Program-made: the position numbers and the translations under genes
Assembly: GCA_049625305.1 (NCBI GenBank)
Contig: JBMZVD010000116.1
Span: 1 to 6,145 of the forward strand
Length of the DNA stretch: 6,145 bases
Direction of reading: 5' to 3'
Source of the DNA: Flavicella sp049625305
Lineage (GTDB): Bacteria; Bacteroidota; Bacteroidia; Flavobacteriales; Flavobacteriaceae
Shown: piece by piece, positions 1-5,294 of the stretch
Position numbering within the stretch: the first letter of the stretch is position 1
How the letters are laid out: each line of letters opens with the position of its first letter
The notes under the pieces: model-generated
The model's database searches: none
Told to the model about the DNA's origin: nothing
Seen by the model: only the letters and a program-made list of their open reading frames with translations

Positions 1-418
1 CATCTGTTGTCAATTCAGAGAAAGTAACTGGTTTATAGCCTAACTCATAATTAATCTTCATCACAGCAAGTCCCGTAGTTATTCCAAATATTTTAGCCTC
101 AGGATACTTTTCTTTTGAATATTCGAAGATTTTCTTTTTGATTTTTTTGGCCAGACCTAGGTTTCTGTAATCAGGATGAACAATCAAGCCTGAATGTGCT
201 ACATAGGCAGTATTACTCCATACTTCTATATAGCAAAAACCAGCAAATTTATCTCCTTCCAAAGCGATCACAGCATTGCCATTTTTCATTTTGGTTGTAA
301 TATATTCCTCTGATCTTTTTGCAATCCCAGTTCCTCGAACCTTGGCAGATTCAGCCATAGTTTTGCACACTATGGATGCATAGGGTATATGAGAGCTATT
401 TGTTGTAACGATTTTCAC
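1..418 (-). CDS. GNAT-family N-acetyltransferase, probable first gene of the arginine operon (3' end off window)
   Basis: Translating the minus strand from 418 gives 139 residues (MKIVTTNSSHIPYASIVCKT...) that run off the left edge. Residues 77-90 (GLIVHPDYRNLGLA) form GNAT motif A with the acetyl-CoA pyrophosphate-binding R-N-x-G-x-A loop. The block TMAESAKVRGTGIAKRS (20-36) and the ITTGLAVMKINYELGYKP block (113-130) match, from memory, the short GNAT protein lying directly upstream of argG in flavobacterial arginine clusters. It has been suspected to make the N-acylated glutamate that starts arginine synthesis, but I know of no proof for this member and give no symbol. The start is GTG at 416-418: an in-frame TAA lies five codons upstream, and the family begins MKI. 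An AGGA-like stretch near 450 is too far away to be a clear ribosome site. The arginine-rich leader upstream supports the operon assignment. Little of the C-terminus should be missing. Confidence 0.85.
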   Translation of the reverse strand, partial: MKIVTTNSSHIPYASIVCKTMAESAKVRGTGIAKRSEEYITTKMKNGNAVIALEGDKFAGFCYIEVWSNTAYVAHSGLIVHPDYRNLGLAKKIKKKIFEYSKEKYPEAKIFGITTGLAVMKINYELGYKPVTFSELTTD

Positions 419-491
419 TGTAACAATTATTTATTTTTAACACTACTTTTTCCTGAATTCTCGAGATGGACACACCTATCTCATTGTATAT

Positions 492-596
492 TTAGCGCCA
501 CAAAGGGCGGCGAAAAAAGCGGCGAACAAACAATGATGCTATAACATTCAAATTATACTTGGTATTGTTTGATCTAAAATAAATAAAAAATGACAT
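492..596 (-). CDS. Possible second arginine-rich leader ORF (34 aa)
   Basis: An ATG at 594-596 opens a 34-codon frame ending in TAA at 492-494. It begins MSFFIYFRSNNTKYN and ends ASLFVRRFFRRPLWR-stop. Six arginines are present (one AGA, five CGC), five of them in the last ten residues, and the final sense codon is again CGC. The GC-rich block encoding VRRFFRRPLWR stands out sharply from its AT-rich surroundings and repeats the RRFF coding motif of the upstream leader. An in-frame TTG at 531-533 would give a 13-residue version with five arginines. The minus-strand TATAATTTG at 549-557 resembles a -7 element with one extra base, so this could be a second promoter-plus-leader module. It may instead be an untranslated RNA structure (CGCC 509-506 can pair with GGCG 499-496). 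Translation is unproven. Confidence 0.35.
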   Translation of the reverse strand: MSFFIYFRSNNTKYNLNVIASLFVRRFFRRPLWR

Positions 597-668
597 TGGA
601 AATTTATAAAAATGAGTAAATAATAAAGAACTTGATTTGAAGTGAGTAGCTCTTTTAAACAAACAGAA

Positions 669-743
669 CTAGCGAATTGTACGCACACAGCGACAGCGCT
701 CAAAAAAGCGTCGATTACTGTTGTTTATATTTACATTTTTCAT
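669..743 (-). CDS. Arginine-rich leader peptide (24 aa) upstream of the GNAT/arginine gene
   Basis: An ATG at 741-743, about 11 bases after a perfect TAnnTTTG promoter element, opens a 24-codon frame ending in TAG at 669-671. It begins MKNVNINNS and continues NRRFFERCRCVRTIR-stop. Six of 24 residues are arginine (positions 11, 12, 16, 18, 21, 24; codons CGA, CGC, CGC, CGC, CGT, CGC), and the last sense codon before the stop is Arg. This is the architecture of an attenuation leader peptide: tiny, close to the promoter, and loaded with the amino acid the downstream operon is thought to make. The RNA inside the Arg codons can fold (713-708 with 697-691, one bulged U), so ribosome position could change structure. 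The 5' UTR would be only about 5-7 nt, which is short but plausible in a phylum that rarely uses Shine-Dalgarno sites. That it is translated and senses arginine is inference. Confidence 0.6.
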   Translation of the reverse strand: MKNVNINNSNRRFFERCRCVRTIR

Positions 744-803
744 TTTCACACAACAAATATACAAATAAAACTTCTAAATCAAAGTAAATGAACCAATTCG
801 CTA
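670..803. repeat. 10-bp inverted repeat flanking the leader promoter
   Basis: TAGCGAATTG at 670-679 and its exact reverse complement CAATTCGCTA at 794-803 bracket the leader promoter and the leader peptide frame. The proximal copy contains the last codons and stop of the arginine-rich peptide; the distal copy touches the 802-815 palindrome. The arms could be paired regulator sites, or could form a long stem in a transcript reading through from upstream. Chance cannot be excluded. Confidence 0.4.
754..782 (-). promoter_or_regulatory. Bacteroidota-type promoter for the arginine leader and GNAT gene
   Basis: On the minus strand, TATATTTG (761-754) matches the -7 consensus TAnnTTTG exactly, and TTG (782-780, within CTTTG) matches the -33 element with an 18-bp spacer. 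The predicted start of transcription is near 749, giving a leader of about 330 nt before the GTG at 418. No equally good promoter lies closer to the GNAT gene. Confidence 0.65.
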
Positions 804-815
804 ACGATTTCGTTA
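802..815. promoter_or_regulatory. Operator-like palindrome TAACGA-TT-TCGTTA
   Basis: This is a perfect 6-bp inverted repeat with a 2-bp centre, lying 19 bp upstream of the -33 element of the minus-strand leader promoter and 57 bp before the plus-strand phosphatase start. Size and placement fit a dimeric regulator site that could serve either divergent gene. The regulator is unknown. Confidence 0.35.
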
Positions 816-843
816 TCTGACAAATTCAATAGCTGTTTTTTCA

Positions 844-862
844 TAAAAGTATTTTACTTTTA
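844..862. promoter_or_regulatory. 19-bp inverted repeat next to the phosphatase start
   Basis: TAAAAGTA (844-851), spacer TTT, TACTTTTA (855-862) is a perfect 8-bp inverted repeat ending 10 bp before the ATG at 873. It covers the only weak -7-like sequence for this gene (TATTTTAC, 850-857). It could be an operator over the promoter or an AT-rich hairpin in the 5' UTR. The arms contain one G/C pair each, so chance is possible. Confidence 0.35.
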
Positions 863-872
863 CCTTAAAAAA

Positions 873-1676
873 ATGGATTTTTCAAAAGTAAAACTTATTG
901 TAACCGATATGGATGGTACTTTACTCAATTCAAAGCATGAAATGAGTGAGGATTTTTTCTTGATTTACAAGTCTTTACAAAACAAGGGGGTTCATTTTGC
1001 TGCAGCTAGTGGACGACAACACCACAGCATTGAAGAAAAACTACTACCCATCAAAGATGAAATTACAATCATTTCCGAAAACGGTGGATTGGGAAGGCAG
1101 GGAACTAAAGAATTGTTTACAGTTACTACCCATTTGGAAGTACTTTTGAATGCCATAGCACCATTGAAAAAAATCAAAAACACAGCTTTTGTGTTGTGTG
1201 GTAAAAAATACGCCTATTTTGAAAGAACCAACCTCGAGCATGCAACAACTATTTTACAATACTACTCTAACTACAAGATTGTAGATAATTTTGCAGACAT
1301 CACTCAAGACAGCTTTTTTAAAGTCGCCATATATCACAAAGAGTGTTCTGAAACACATCTATATCCACTTACCAAAAAAAATAGTGCCGATTTACAAGTC
1401 ATCATCTCTGGTAAAAACTGGCTAGACATTTCACACAAAAATGCCAACAAAGGAAATGCTGTTGCTTTACTTCAAAAAAAACTGAATGTAAAAAAGTCAG
1501 AAACTATGGTTTTTGGTGATTACAATAATGACCTAAAAATGCTTGCGGAGGCAGACTTTAGCTTTGCTATGAAAAACGCACACCCTAACGTCAAAGAAAT
1601 GGCTAACTACGAAACCTTAAGCAACGACGAAAGAGGCGTCGAACACATTCTCAAACAAGTAATAAATAGTAATTAA
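873..1676 (+). CDS. Cof-type HAD-IIB family hydrolase (sugar-phosphate/phosphate-ester phosphatase)
   Basis: This 267-residue cytosolic protein shows all four HAD motifs. Motif I is DMDGT at 12-16 (nucleophile Asp12, acid/base Asp14). Motif II is ASGR at 45-48 (Ser46). The motif III lysine is Lys193 in NKGNAV. Motif IV is GDYNND at 215-220 (Asp216 and Asp220, Mg2+ ligands). The SENGG turn at 68-72 and the large cap between about residues 80 and 185 are typical of the Cof/IIB type, and the length is normal. Such enzymes dephosphorylate small phosphorylated metabolites such as sugar phosphates or cofactor precursors; the substrate cannot be told from sequence. The ATG lies four residues before the conserved KLIVTDMDG strand, so the start is well placed. 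The gene is divergent from the GNAT gene, convergent with the YgiQ gene, and has no operon partner here. No strong promoter was seen. Confidence 0.92.
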   Translation: MDFSKVKLIVTDMDGTLLNSKHEMSEDFFLIYKSLQNKGVHFAAASGRQHHSIEEKLLPIKDEITIISENGGLGRQGTKELFTVTTHLEVLLNAIAPLKKIKNTAFVLCGKKYAYFERTNLEHATTILQYYSNYKIVDNFADITQDSFFKVAIYHKECSETHLYPLTKKNSADLQVIISGKNWLDISHKNANKGNAVALLQKKLNVKKSETMVFGDYNNDLKMLAEADFSFAMKNAHPNVKEMANYETLSNDERGVEHILKQVINSN

Positions 1677-1694
1677 GAATTCATAATAAAAGTA

Positions 1695-3722
1695 CTAACG
1701 CCTCCTCTTGGGTTTCCTATTCTTCGAAGTCCCAGATGATTTATTGTCACGCTTTTTAGTATTACCTAACACACTAACAAACTCTCCTTTTTTCGATTTA
1801 GATTTCCCTTTGCGTCCTCCTTTTGGAGTTGGTACTGCATCATCATAGGTATTCTTTACCCTAAAATCTTTTTTGTGCTTTGAAAACTTTGACTCAGGCA
1901 GCAAACGCTTTATCAAATCTTGCCTTCCAACTTTGGATAGTGTTTTGCGAATCCAATCTTGGTTTTCTTTTTTGTACCAAAAAAAGAAACGATGCTGTTC
2001 GTCTTTTTCTTTTTTGGTTTTTGGTGTTTTCATCTTCTCCAAAGTATAGGGATGATACCCACTGTAATAGATTACAGTCGCAACCGTCATAGGAGTTGGT
2101 GTAAACCCTTGTACTTGCTCCAACTTAAAGCCCATGTCTTTAGTCTCTGCCGCCAAATTTGCCATGTCTTCCAACTCGCTTGCAGGATGACTTGAAATAA
2201 AATAAGGTATCAATTGCAGATTCAGACGTTTTCTTATATTTATTTTATCAAAAAGCTTTTTAAATTGATGAAAGTTTGAAAATGAAGGTTTACGCATCAA
2301 TTTCAATACAGGATCTGATGTATGCTCTGGCGCTACTTTTAGCCTTCCTGAAACATGGTTGGTAATCACCTCCTCTGTGTAGTCTTCTAACTCCTTAGGA
2401 CAGGCATTTTTATTGAATTCAGGTACCAACATGTCGTAACGTATTCCTGAACCAATAAACGATTTTTTCACTTTCGGATGTTTGTCTACCGATTTGTACA
2501 AATCGGTCATGGCAGCATGTGAAGTATCCAAGTTTGAACATATCACTGGATTGATACAAGAAGGTGCAACACATTTATCACAAATAGACTGTACCTTACC
2601 TTTCATTTGGTACATGTTGGCTGAAGGACCTCCAATATCAGACAAATATCCTTTAAAATCTGGCATGTTTGCCACAGTATCAACCTCTTTTAAAATAGAC
2701 TCCTTACTCCTACTTGCGATAAACTTTCCTTGATGTGCAGAGATGGTACAGAAACTACACCCTCCAAAGCATCCACGGTGTGTATTGATAGAAAACTTAA
2801 TCATTTCAAACGCAGGAATTGGACCTCTTTTGTTGTACTTAGGATGCGGTAATCGCGTGTAAGGTAAATCAAAAGCCGCATCAATTTCCTTTTCTAACAT
2901 CGTTGGATACGGAGGATTGATAATGATTGTTTTATCACCTACATCCTGTAAAATTCTTGAACCATAAGTTTTGTTAGACTCTTGCTCAATGGTTTTAAAA
3001 TTTGCCGCAAAGGTTTTTTTATTTTTCAAACAAGCTTCATGAGAACTCAATATCTTGTCTTTCCACTTTTTATTAACCGGTAAATCTTCAGATTTTTTTC
3101 GAACTATTGAAGTTTGTTTGACAGTTGTCAAGGATTCAAAAGGCACTCCTTTTTGAAGAAGTGTCACCACCTCTTTAATTGGCTGCTCTCCCATTCCATA
3201 AATCAACATATCGGCTCCAGAGTCTATCAACATCGATGGCTTTAACGAGTCTGACCAATAATCGTAGTGCGTGACACGACGTAAAGAAGCCTCAATACCT
3301 CCTGCCAAAACAGGTACATCGGGAAACTTTTCCTTTAAAATCCTGCTGTAAACAGTGGCTGCATAATCAGGACGGAAACCTTTGTCTCCGTTGGGCGTAT
3401 ATGCATCCTTGTCGCGTTGTCGCTTACTCGCTGTATAATTGCTCACCATGGAATCCATAACCCCAGAAGTAACTCCAAAAAATAGTTTGGGTTTTCCAAG
3501 CTTGGTAAAATCTTGCAAATTATCGTGAACTGAGGGTTGGGGAACAATAGCTACTCTTAAACCGTAACTTTCTAACAAACGACCAATCACTGCGGGTCCA
3601 AAAGAGGGATGATCGACATAAGCATCTCCACTAAAAAGAATAACATCTAATTCTTCCCATCCTCGTAATTTCACCTCTTTATTTGTTGTTGGTAACCAAC
3701 TCGATAATCTCAATTCTTGCAT
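1695..3722 (-). CDS. ygiQ: YgiQ family (UPF0313) radical SAM protein
   Basis: This 675-residue protein matches E. coli YgiQ in several remembered blocks. GDAYVDHPSFG (32-42) lies in an N-terminal Rossmann-like, cobalamin-binding-like domain; GGIEASLRRVTHYDYWSD is at 141-158. The radical SAM motif CFGGCSFC at 318-325 gives Cys318, Cys322 and Cys325 as ligands of the [4Fe-4S] cluster. DIGGPSANMY (362-371) and LKVAPEHTSDPVL (461-473) belong to the TIM-barrel core, and QLIPYFISSHP (503-513) follows. A second cysteine group (381, 384, 389, 395) could hold another metal or cluster. Residues from about 633 are rich in Lys, Arg, Ser and Gly and look disordered; a basic tail also occurs in E. coli YgiQ. 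The reaction is unknown to me. The ATG at 3720-3722 fits the family N-terminus (WLPTTNKE, 9-16), but a perfect -7 element lies so close that the mRNA may be leaderless. The gene stands alone. Confidence 0.95.
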   Translation of the reverse strand: MQELRLSSWLPTTNKEVKLRGWEELDVILFSGDAYVDHPSFGPAVIGRLLESYGLRVAIVPQPSVHDNLQDFTKLGKPKLFFGVTSGVMDSMVSNYTASKRQRDKDAYTPNGDKGFRPDYAATVYSRILKEKFPDVPVLAGGIEASLRRVTHYDYWSDSLKPSMLIDSGADMLIYGMGEQPIKEVVTLLQKGVPFESLTTVKQTSIVRKKSEDLPVNKKWKDKILSSHEACLKNKKTFAANFKTIEQESNKTYGSRILQDVGDKTIIINPPYPTMLEKEIDAAFDLPYTRLPHPKYNKRGPIPAFEMIKFSINTHRGCFGGCSFCTISAHQGKFIASRSKESILKEVDTVANMPDFKGYLSDIGGPSANMYQMKGKVQSICDKCVAPSCINPVICSNLDTSHAAMTDLYKSVDKHPKVKKSFIGSGIRYDMLVPEFNKNACPKELEDYTEEVITNHVSGRLKVAPEHTSDPVLKLMRKPSFSNFHQFKKLFDKINIRKRLNLQLIPYFISSHPASELEDMANLAAETKDMGFKLEQVQGFTPTPMTVATVIYYSGYHPYTLEKMKTPKTKKEKDEQHRFFFWYKKENQDWIRKTLSKVGRQDLIKRLLPESKFSKHKKDFRVKNTYDDAVPTPKGGRKGKSKSKKGEFVSVLGNTKKRDNKSSGTSKNRKPKRRR

Positions 3723-3726
3723 GCTA

Positions 3727-3734
3727 CAAAGATA
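3727..3734 (-). promoter_or_regulatory. -7 element TATCTTTG of the ygiQ promoter
   Basis: The minus-strand TATCTTTG matches TAnnTTTG exactly and ends four bases before the ATG at 3722. No TTG is present at the usual -33 distance. Transcription would start at or within a base or two of the start codon. Confidence 0.5.
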
Positions 3735-3817
3735 CTACATTTAGAACTTGAATCTGCTAGGTTCTAAAAACCAACACTATATAGATTCATTACAAATAAA
3801 CAAAACCACAATACTCT

Positions 3818-4651
3818 TTACTTAGCTAATGTTCTCAGATACAATGCCCTTTTATTCTCTTTCTTGGCCGGGTTTCTCAAAGCATGGCGTATCACCCATT
3901 TGAGTTCTTTAGAACTAGACTCCAACCAATTTTCACAGATATCCAATGCCAAATTCAAATGATCTTTTGCAATATCACCTACATGATTTGCAACACTTCT
4001 CCTCACATAAAGGTCAGTATCATCCTTTAGAGCTTCTAAAATAGGCAATACTAAATGTGGATTTTCTATAAACACATTGAGTTTTTGAGCCCATGGCAAT
4101 CGAGGTCTTGTCCCTTCAGAACACAACCTTCTCACATGAGGATTTGAATCTTGACACCAATCATTCAATACAGCAAGTGTTCGATCGGTATCTCTTTCTA
4201 AAAAAGCACGGATTGAAAATTCGCAAGTAGAACGCTGGGTAAGTTCATATTGAGCTTGTAATGAAACATAAAAAGGCTCAACACCAGCATTATAAACAGC
4301 ATCTACCCCGTACATGGCAACAAAATCACAATAAGGCAAATAAAACATCGGTGCTAAACCATTGTCATAAGTTCGTGTTAAAGGAGCAGTAAGTGTCTGC
4401 ATCAGTACATCTATAGCAACACTATATGGATCTGGCAAAAATCTAAATAAAGCTTTGGCTATATACTTACTTCTTCCCATGAGTTCTAACTGATCTAATT
4501 TAGCAATCACATGGTTGCAAAATGCTCTACCATCAAAAACCTCATAAACCTCTTTAATATTAGAGGCCAATTGATAGACTGCTTGTTCTCCAAGTACATT
4601 TTTTAGAGGAACTCCTTTTTGAATAGATCTTGGTGCATTAGGTATTTTCAA
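3818..4651 (-). CDS. DNA alkylation repair protein, AlkC/AlkD-like HEAT-repeat glycosylase
   Basis: This 277-residue, mostly helical protein resembles the DNA_alkylation family, whose HEAT-like repeats wrap damaged DNA and excise N3- or N7-alkylated purines without flipping the base. Recognisable blocks are APRSIQKGVPLKNVLG (6-21), EFSIRAF (144-150), NPHVRRLCSEGTRPRLPWA (170-188), LYVRRSVANHVGDIAKD (214-230) and WVIRHALR (252-259). SEGTRPRLPW and the YVRRSVANH repeat point to AlkC-like rather than AlkD-like members. The chain ends soon after the last repeat, so there is no room for the C-terminal Ig-like domain of some AlkC proteins. The start appears to be TTG (4649-4651): an in-frame TAA lies two codons upstream, the next in-frame ATG is codon 58, and the conserved N-terminal block would be lost. 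A good minus-strand promoter (4713-4741) gives a UTR of roughly 57 nt. The family is confident; substrate range is inferred. Confidence 0.88.
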   Translation of the reverse strand: MKIPNAPRSIQKGVPLKNVLGEQAVYQLASNIKEVYEVFDGRAFCNHVIAKLDQLELMGRSKYIAKALFRFLPDPYSVAIDVLMQTLTAPLTRTYDNGLAPMFYLPYCDFVAMYGVDAVYNAGVEPFYVSLQAQYELTQRSTCEFSIRAFLERDTDRTLAVLNDWCQDSNPHVRRLCSEGTRPRLPWAQKLNVFIENPHLVLPILEALKDDTDLYVRRSVANHVGDIAKDHLNLALDICENWLESSSKELKWVIRHALRNPAKKENKRALYLRTLAK

Positions 4652-4702
4652 GACAAATTAGAATTAAATAGAGTGAGAACTTTTTTTAAAAAAATAGAAT
4701 AA

Positions 4703-4714
4703 TGTAAATTTACA
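4703..4714. promoter_or_regulatory. 12-bp perfect palindrome TGTAAATTTACA between divergent genes
   Basis: The palindrome falls just downstream of the minus-strand -7 element and contains TAAATTTA (4705-4712), the best plus-strand -7 candidate for the SRPBCC gene (one mismatch to TAnnTTTG, 14 bases before its ATG). It could be an operator controlling both genes or simply overlapping promoter sequence. A T7A7 tract (4681-4694) lies beside it and may bend the DNA. Confidence 0.35.
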
Positions 4715-4741
4715 AAAATAGATTTCATGGCTTTTTATCAA
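4713..4741 (-). promoter_or_regulatory. Promoter of the AlkC-like gene, overlapping the divergent gene's start
   Basis: On the minus strand, TATTTTTG (4720-4713) is an exact TAnnTTTG, and TTG at 4741-4739 sits 18 bp upstream, the same spacing as the arginine-leader promoter. The -33 element lies inside codon 5 of the divergent SRPBCC gene, so the two genes share promoter DNA. Confidence 0.55.
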
Positions 4742-5191
4742 TTTACGAAAACACAACACATCAATCGACCACTAGCCGAAATGTGGGAATTTATCTCTAA
4801 CCCAGCAAATTTAAAAAAAATAACACCTGAGGAAATGGGGTTTGACATCACATCTGGGCCTCTGCCAAGCCAAATGTATGCAGGCATGATTATAAGCTAT
4901 AAAGTTGCCCCTTTACTAGGTATTAAAACCACATGGGTTACAGAAATTACACAAGTCAAAGAGCAACATTACTTTATTGACGAACAAAGAGTAGGTCCCT
5001 ACAAAATATGGCACCACCAACATTTTTTAGAAGCTACTGAGACGGGAACAAAAATGACCGATATCGTTAGTTACCAACCTCCAATGGGCGTTTTAGGTCG
5101 CTTGGCAAACTTTTTATTTATCCAAAGAAAATTAGACGAAATTTTCAATTATAGAACAAGTGTTCTCAATAAGTTATTTCCCGAAAATTAA
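4727..5191 (+). CDS. SRPBCC-fold (polyketide cyclase/START-like) ligand-binding protein
   Basis: This is a 154-residue soluble protein without a signal peptide or membrane segment. It begins with the strand QFTKTQHINRPLAEMWEFISNPANLKKITP (5-34), the usual opening of SRPBCC proteins in which a helix follows the first strand. It carries FIDEQRVGPYKIWHHQHFLE (83-102), matching the FxDxQxxGPYxxWxHxHxF signature of the subgroup often labelled ligand-binding SRPBCC or, without good reason, cell division inhibitor. The C-terminal helix (about 121-150) would close the pocket. Length is normal for a single domain. A hydrophobic ligand is likely from the fold, but which one, and whether there is any catalysis, cannot be told. 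The ATG at 4727 fits the family N-terminus; no Shine-Dalgarno is visible. It is divergent from the alkylation repair gene; an AT-rich inverted repeat (5201-5214) follows the stop. Confidence 0.85.
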   Translation: MAFYQFTKTQHINRPLAEMWEFISNPANLKKITPEEMGFDITSGPLPSQMYAGMIISYKVAPLLGIKTTWVTEITQVKEQHYFIDEQRVGPYKIWHHQHFLEATETGTKMTDIVSYQPPMGVLGRLANFLFIQRKLDEIFNYRTSVLNKLFPEN

Positions 5192-5200
5192 TTTCAATAA

Positions 5201-5214
5201 TTTAAGTTCTTAAA
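5201..5214. repeat. AT-rich inverted repeat TTTAAG-TT-CTTAAA after the SRPBCC gene
   Basis: The two 6-bp arms are exact complements with a 2-bp centre, 10 bp past the stop codon. A stem this AT-rich, with too short a loop and no T-run right after it, is a poor terminator. It is listed because nothing else in the gap could end transcription. Confidence 0.2.
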
Positions 5215-5269
5215 TGAGCTTTTAAAAAGTATACTATATTACTGCTCTAGTGATTTTGTTATTATTTAG

Positions 5270-5277
5270 TACTTTTG
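5270..5277 (+). promoter_or_regulatory. -7 element TACTTTTG of the DUF4954 gene promoter
   Basis: TACTTTTG is an exact match to TAnnTTTG, ending 17 bases before the ATG at 5295, giving a UTR of roughly 12 nt. No TTG stands at the right -33 distance (the TTTTG at 5254-5258 is too close), so the promoter may be weak or activator-dependent. Confidence 0.5.
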
Positions 5278-5294
5278 AAAAAAATACCGCTAAC

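Noticed and set aside
463..482. Hairpin GAGATGG-ACACA-CC-T-ATCTC as a terminator in the arginine leader
   Set aside because: The stem is only 7 bp with a bulge, and no T-run follows on either strand. At most it is a minor RNA structure.
476..484. Minus-strand ATG-AGA-TAG as a minimal Met-Arg ORF
   Set aside because: A three-codon frame is expected by chance in this length of DNA; nothing else supports translation.
489..526. GC-rich patch read as a plus-strand intrinsic terminator or promoter
   Set aside because: On the plus strand the stem (CGCC/GGCG) is followed by GCG and A-runs, not T-runs, and no gene ends nearby on that strand.
788..820. Plus-strand 10-codon frame from ATG at 788 ahead of the phosphatase gene
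   Set aside because: There is no promoter, no biased composition and no link to the downstream function. It overlaps the palindrome better explained as a DNA site.
992..1241. Two short minus-strand open frames inside the phosphatase gene
   Set aside because: They lie antisense to a well-conserved HAD gene, have no recognisable motif or promoter, and are explained by low stop density opposite the real frame.
1677..1694. Bidirectional terminator between the convergent phosphatase and ygiQ genes
   Set aside because: The 18-bp gap and nearby bases contain no GC-rich stem, only AT-rich sequence.
1880..2733. Three plus-strand open frames of 70-83 codons inside the ygiQ gene
   Set aside because: All are antisense to conserved YgiQ coding sequence, and their products show no domain or sensible composition.
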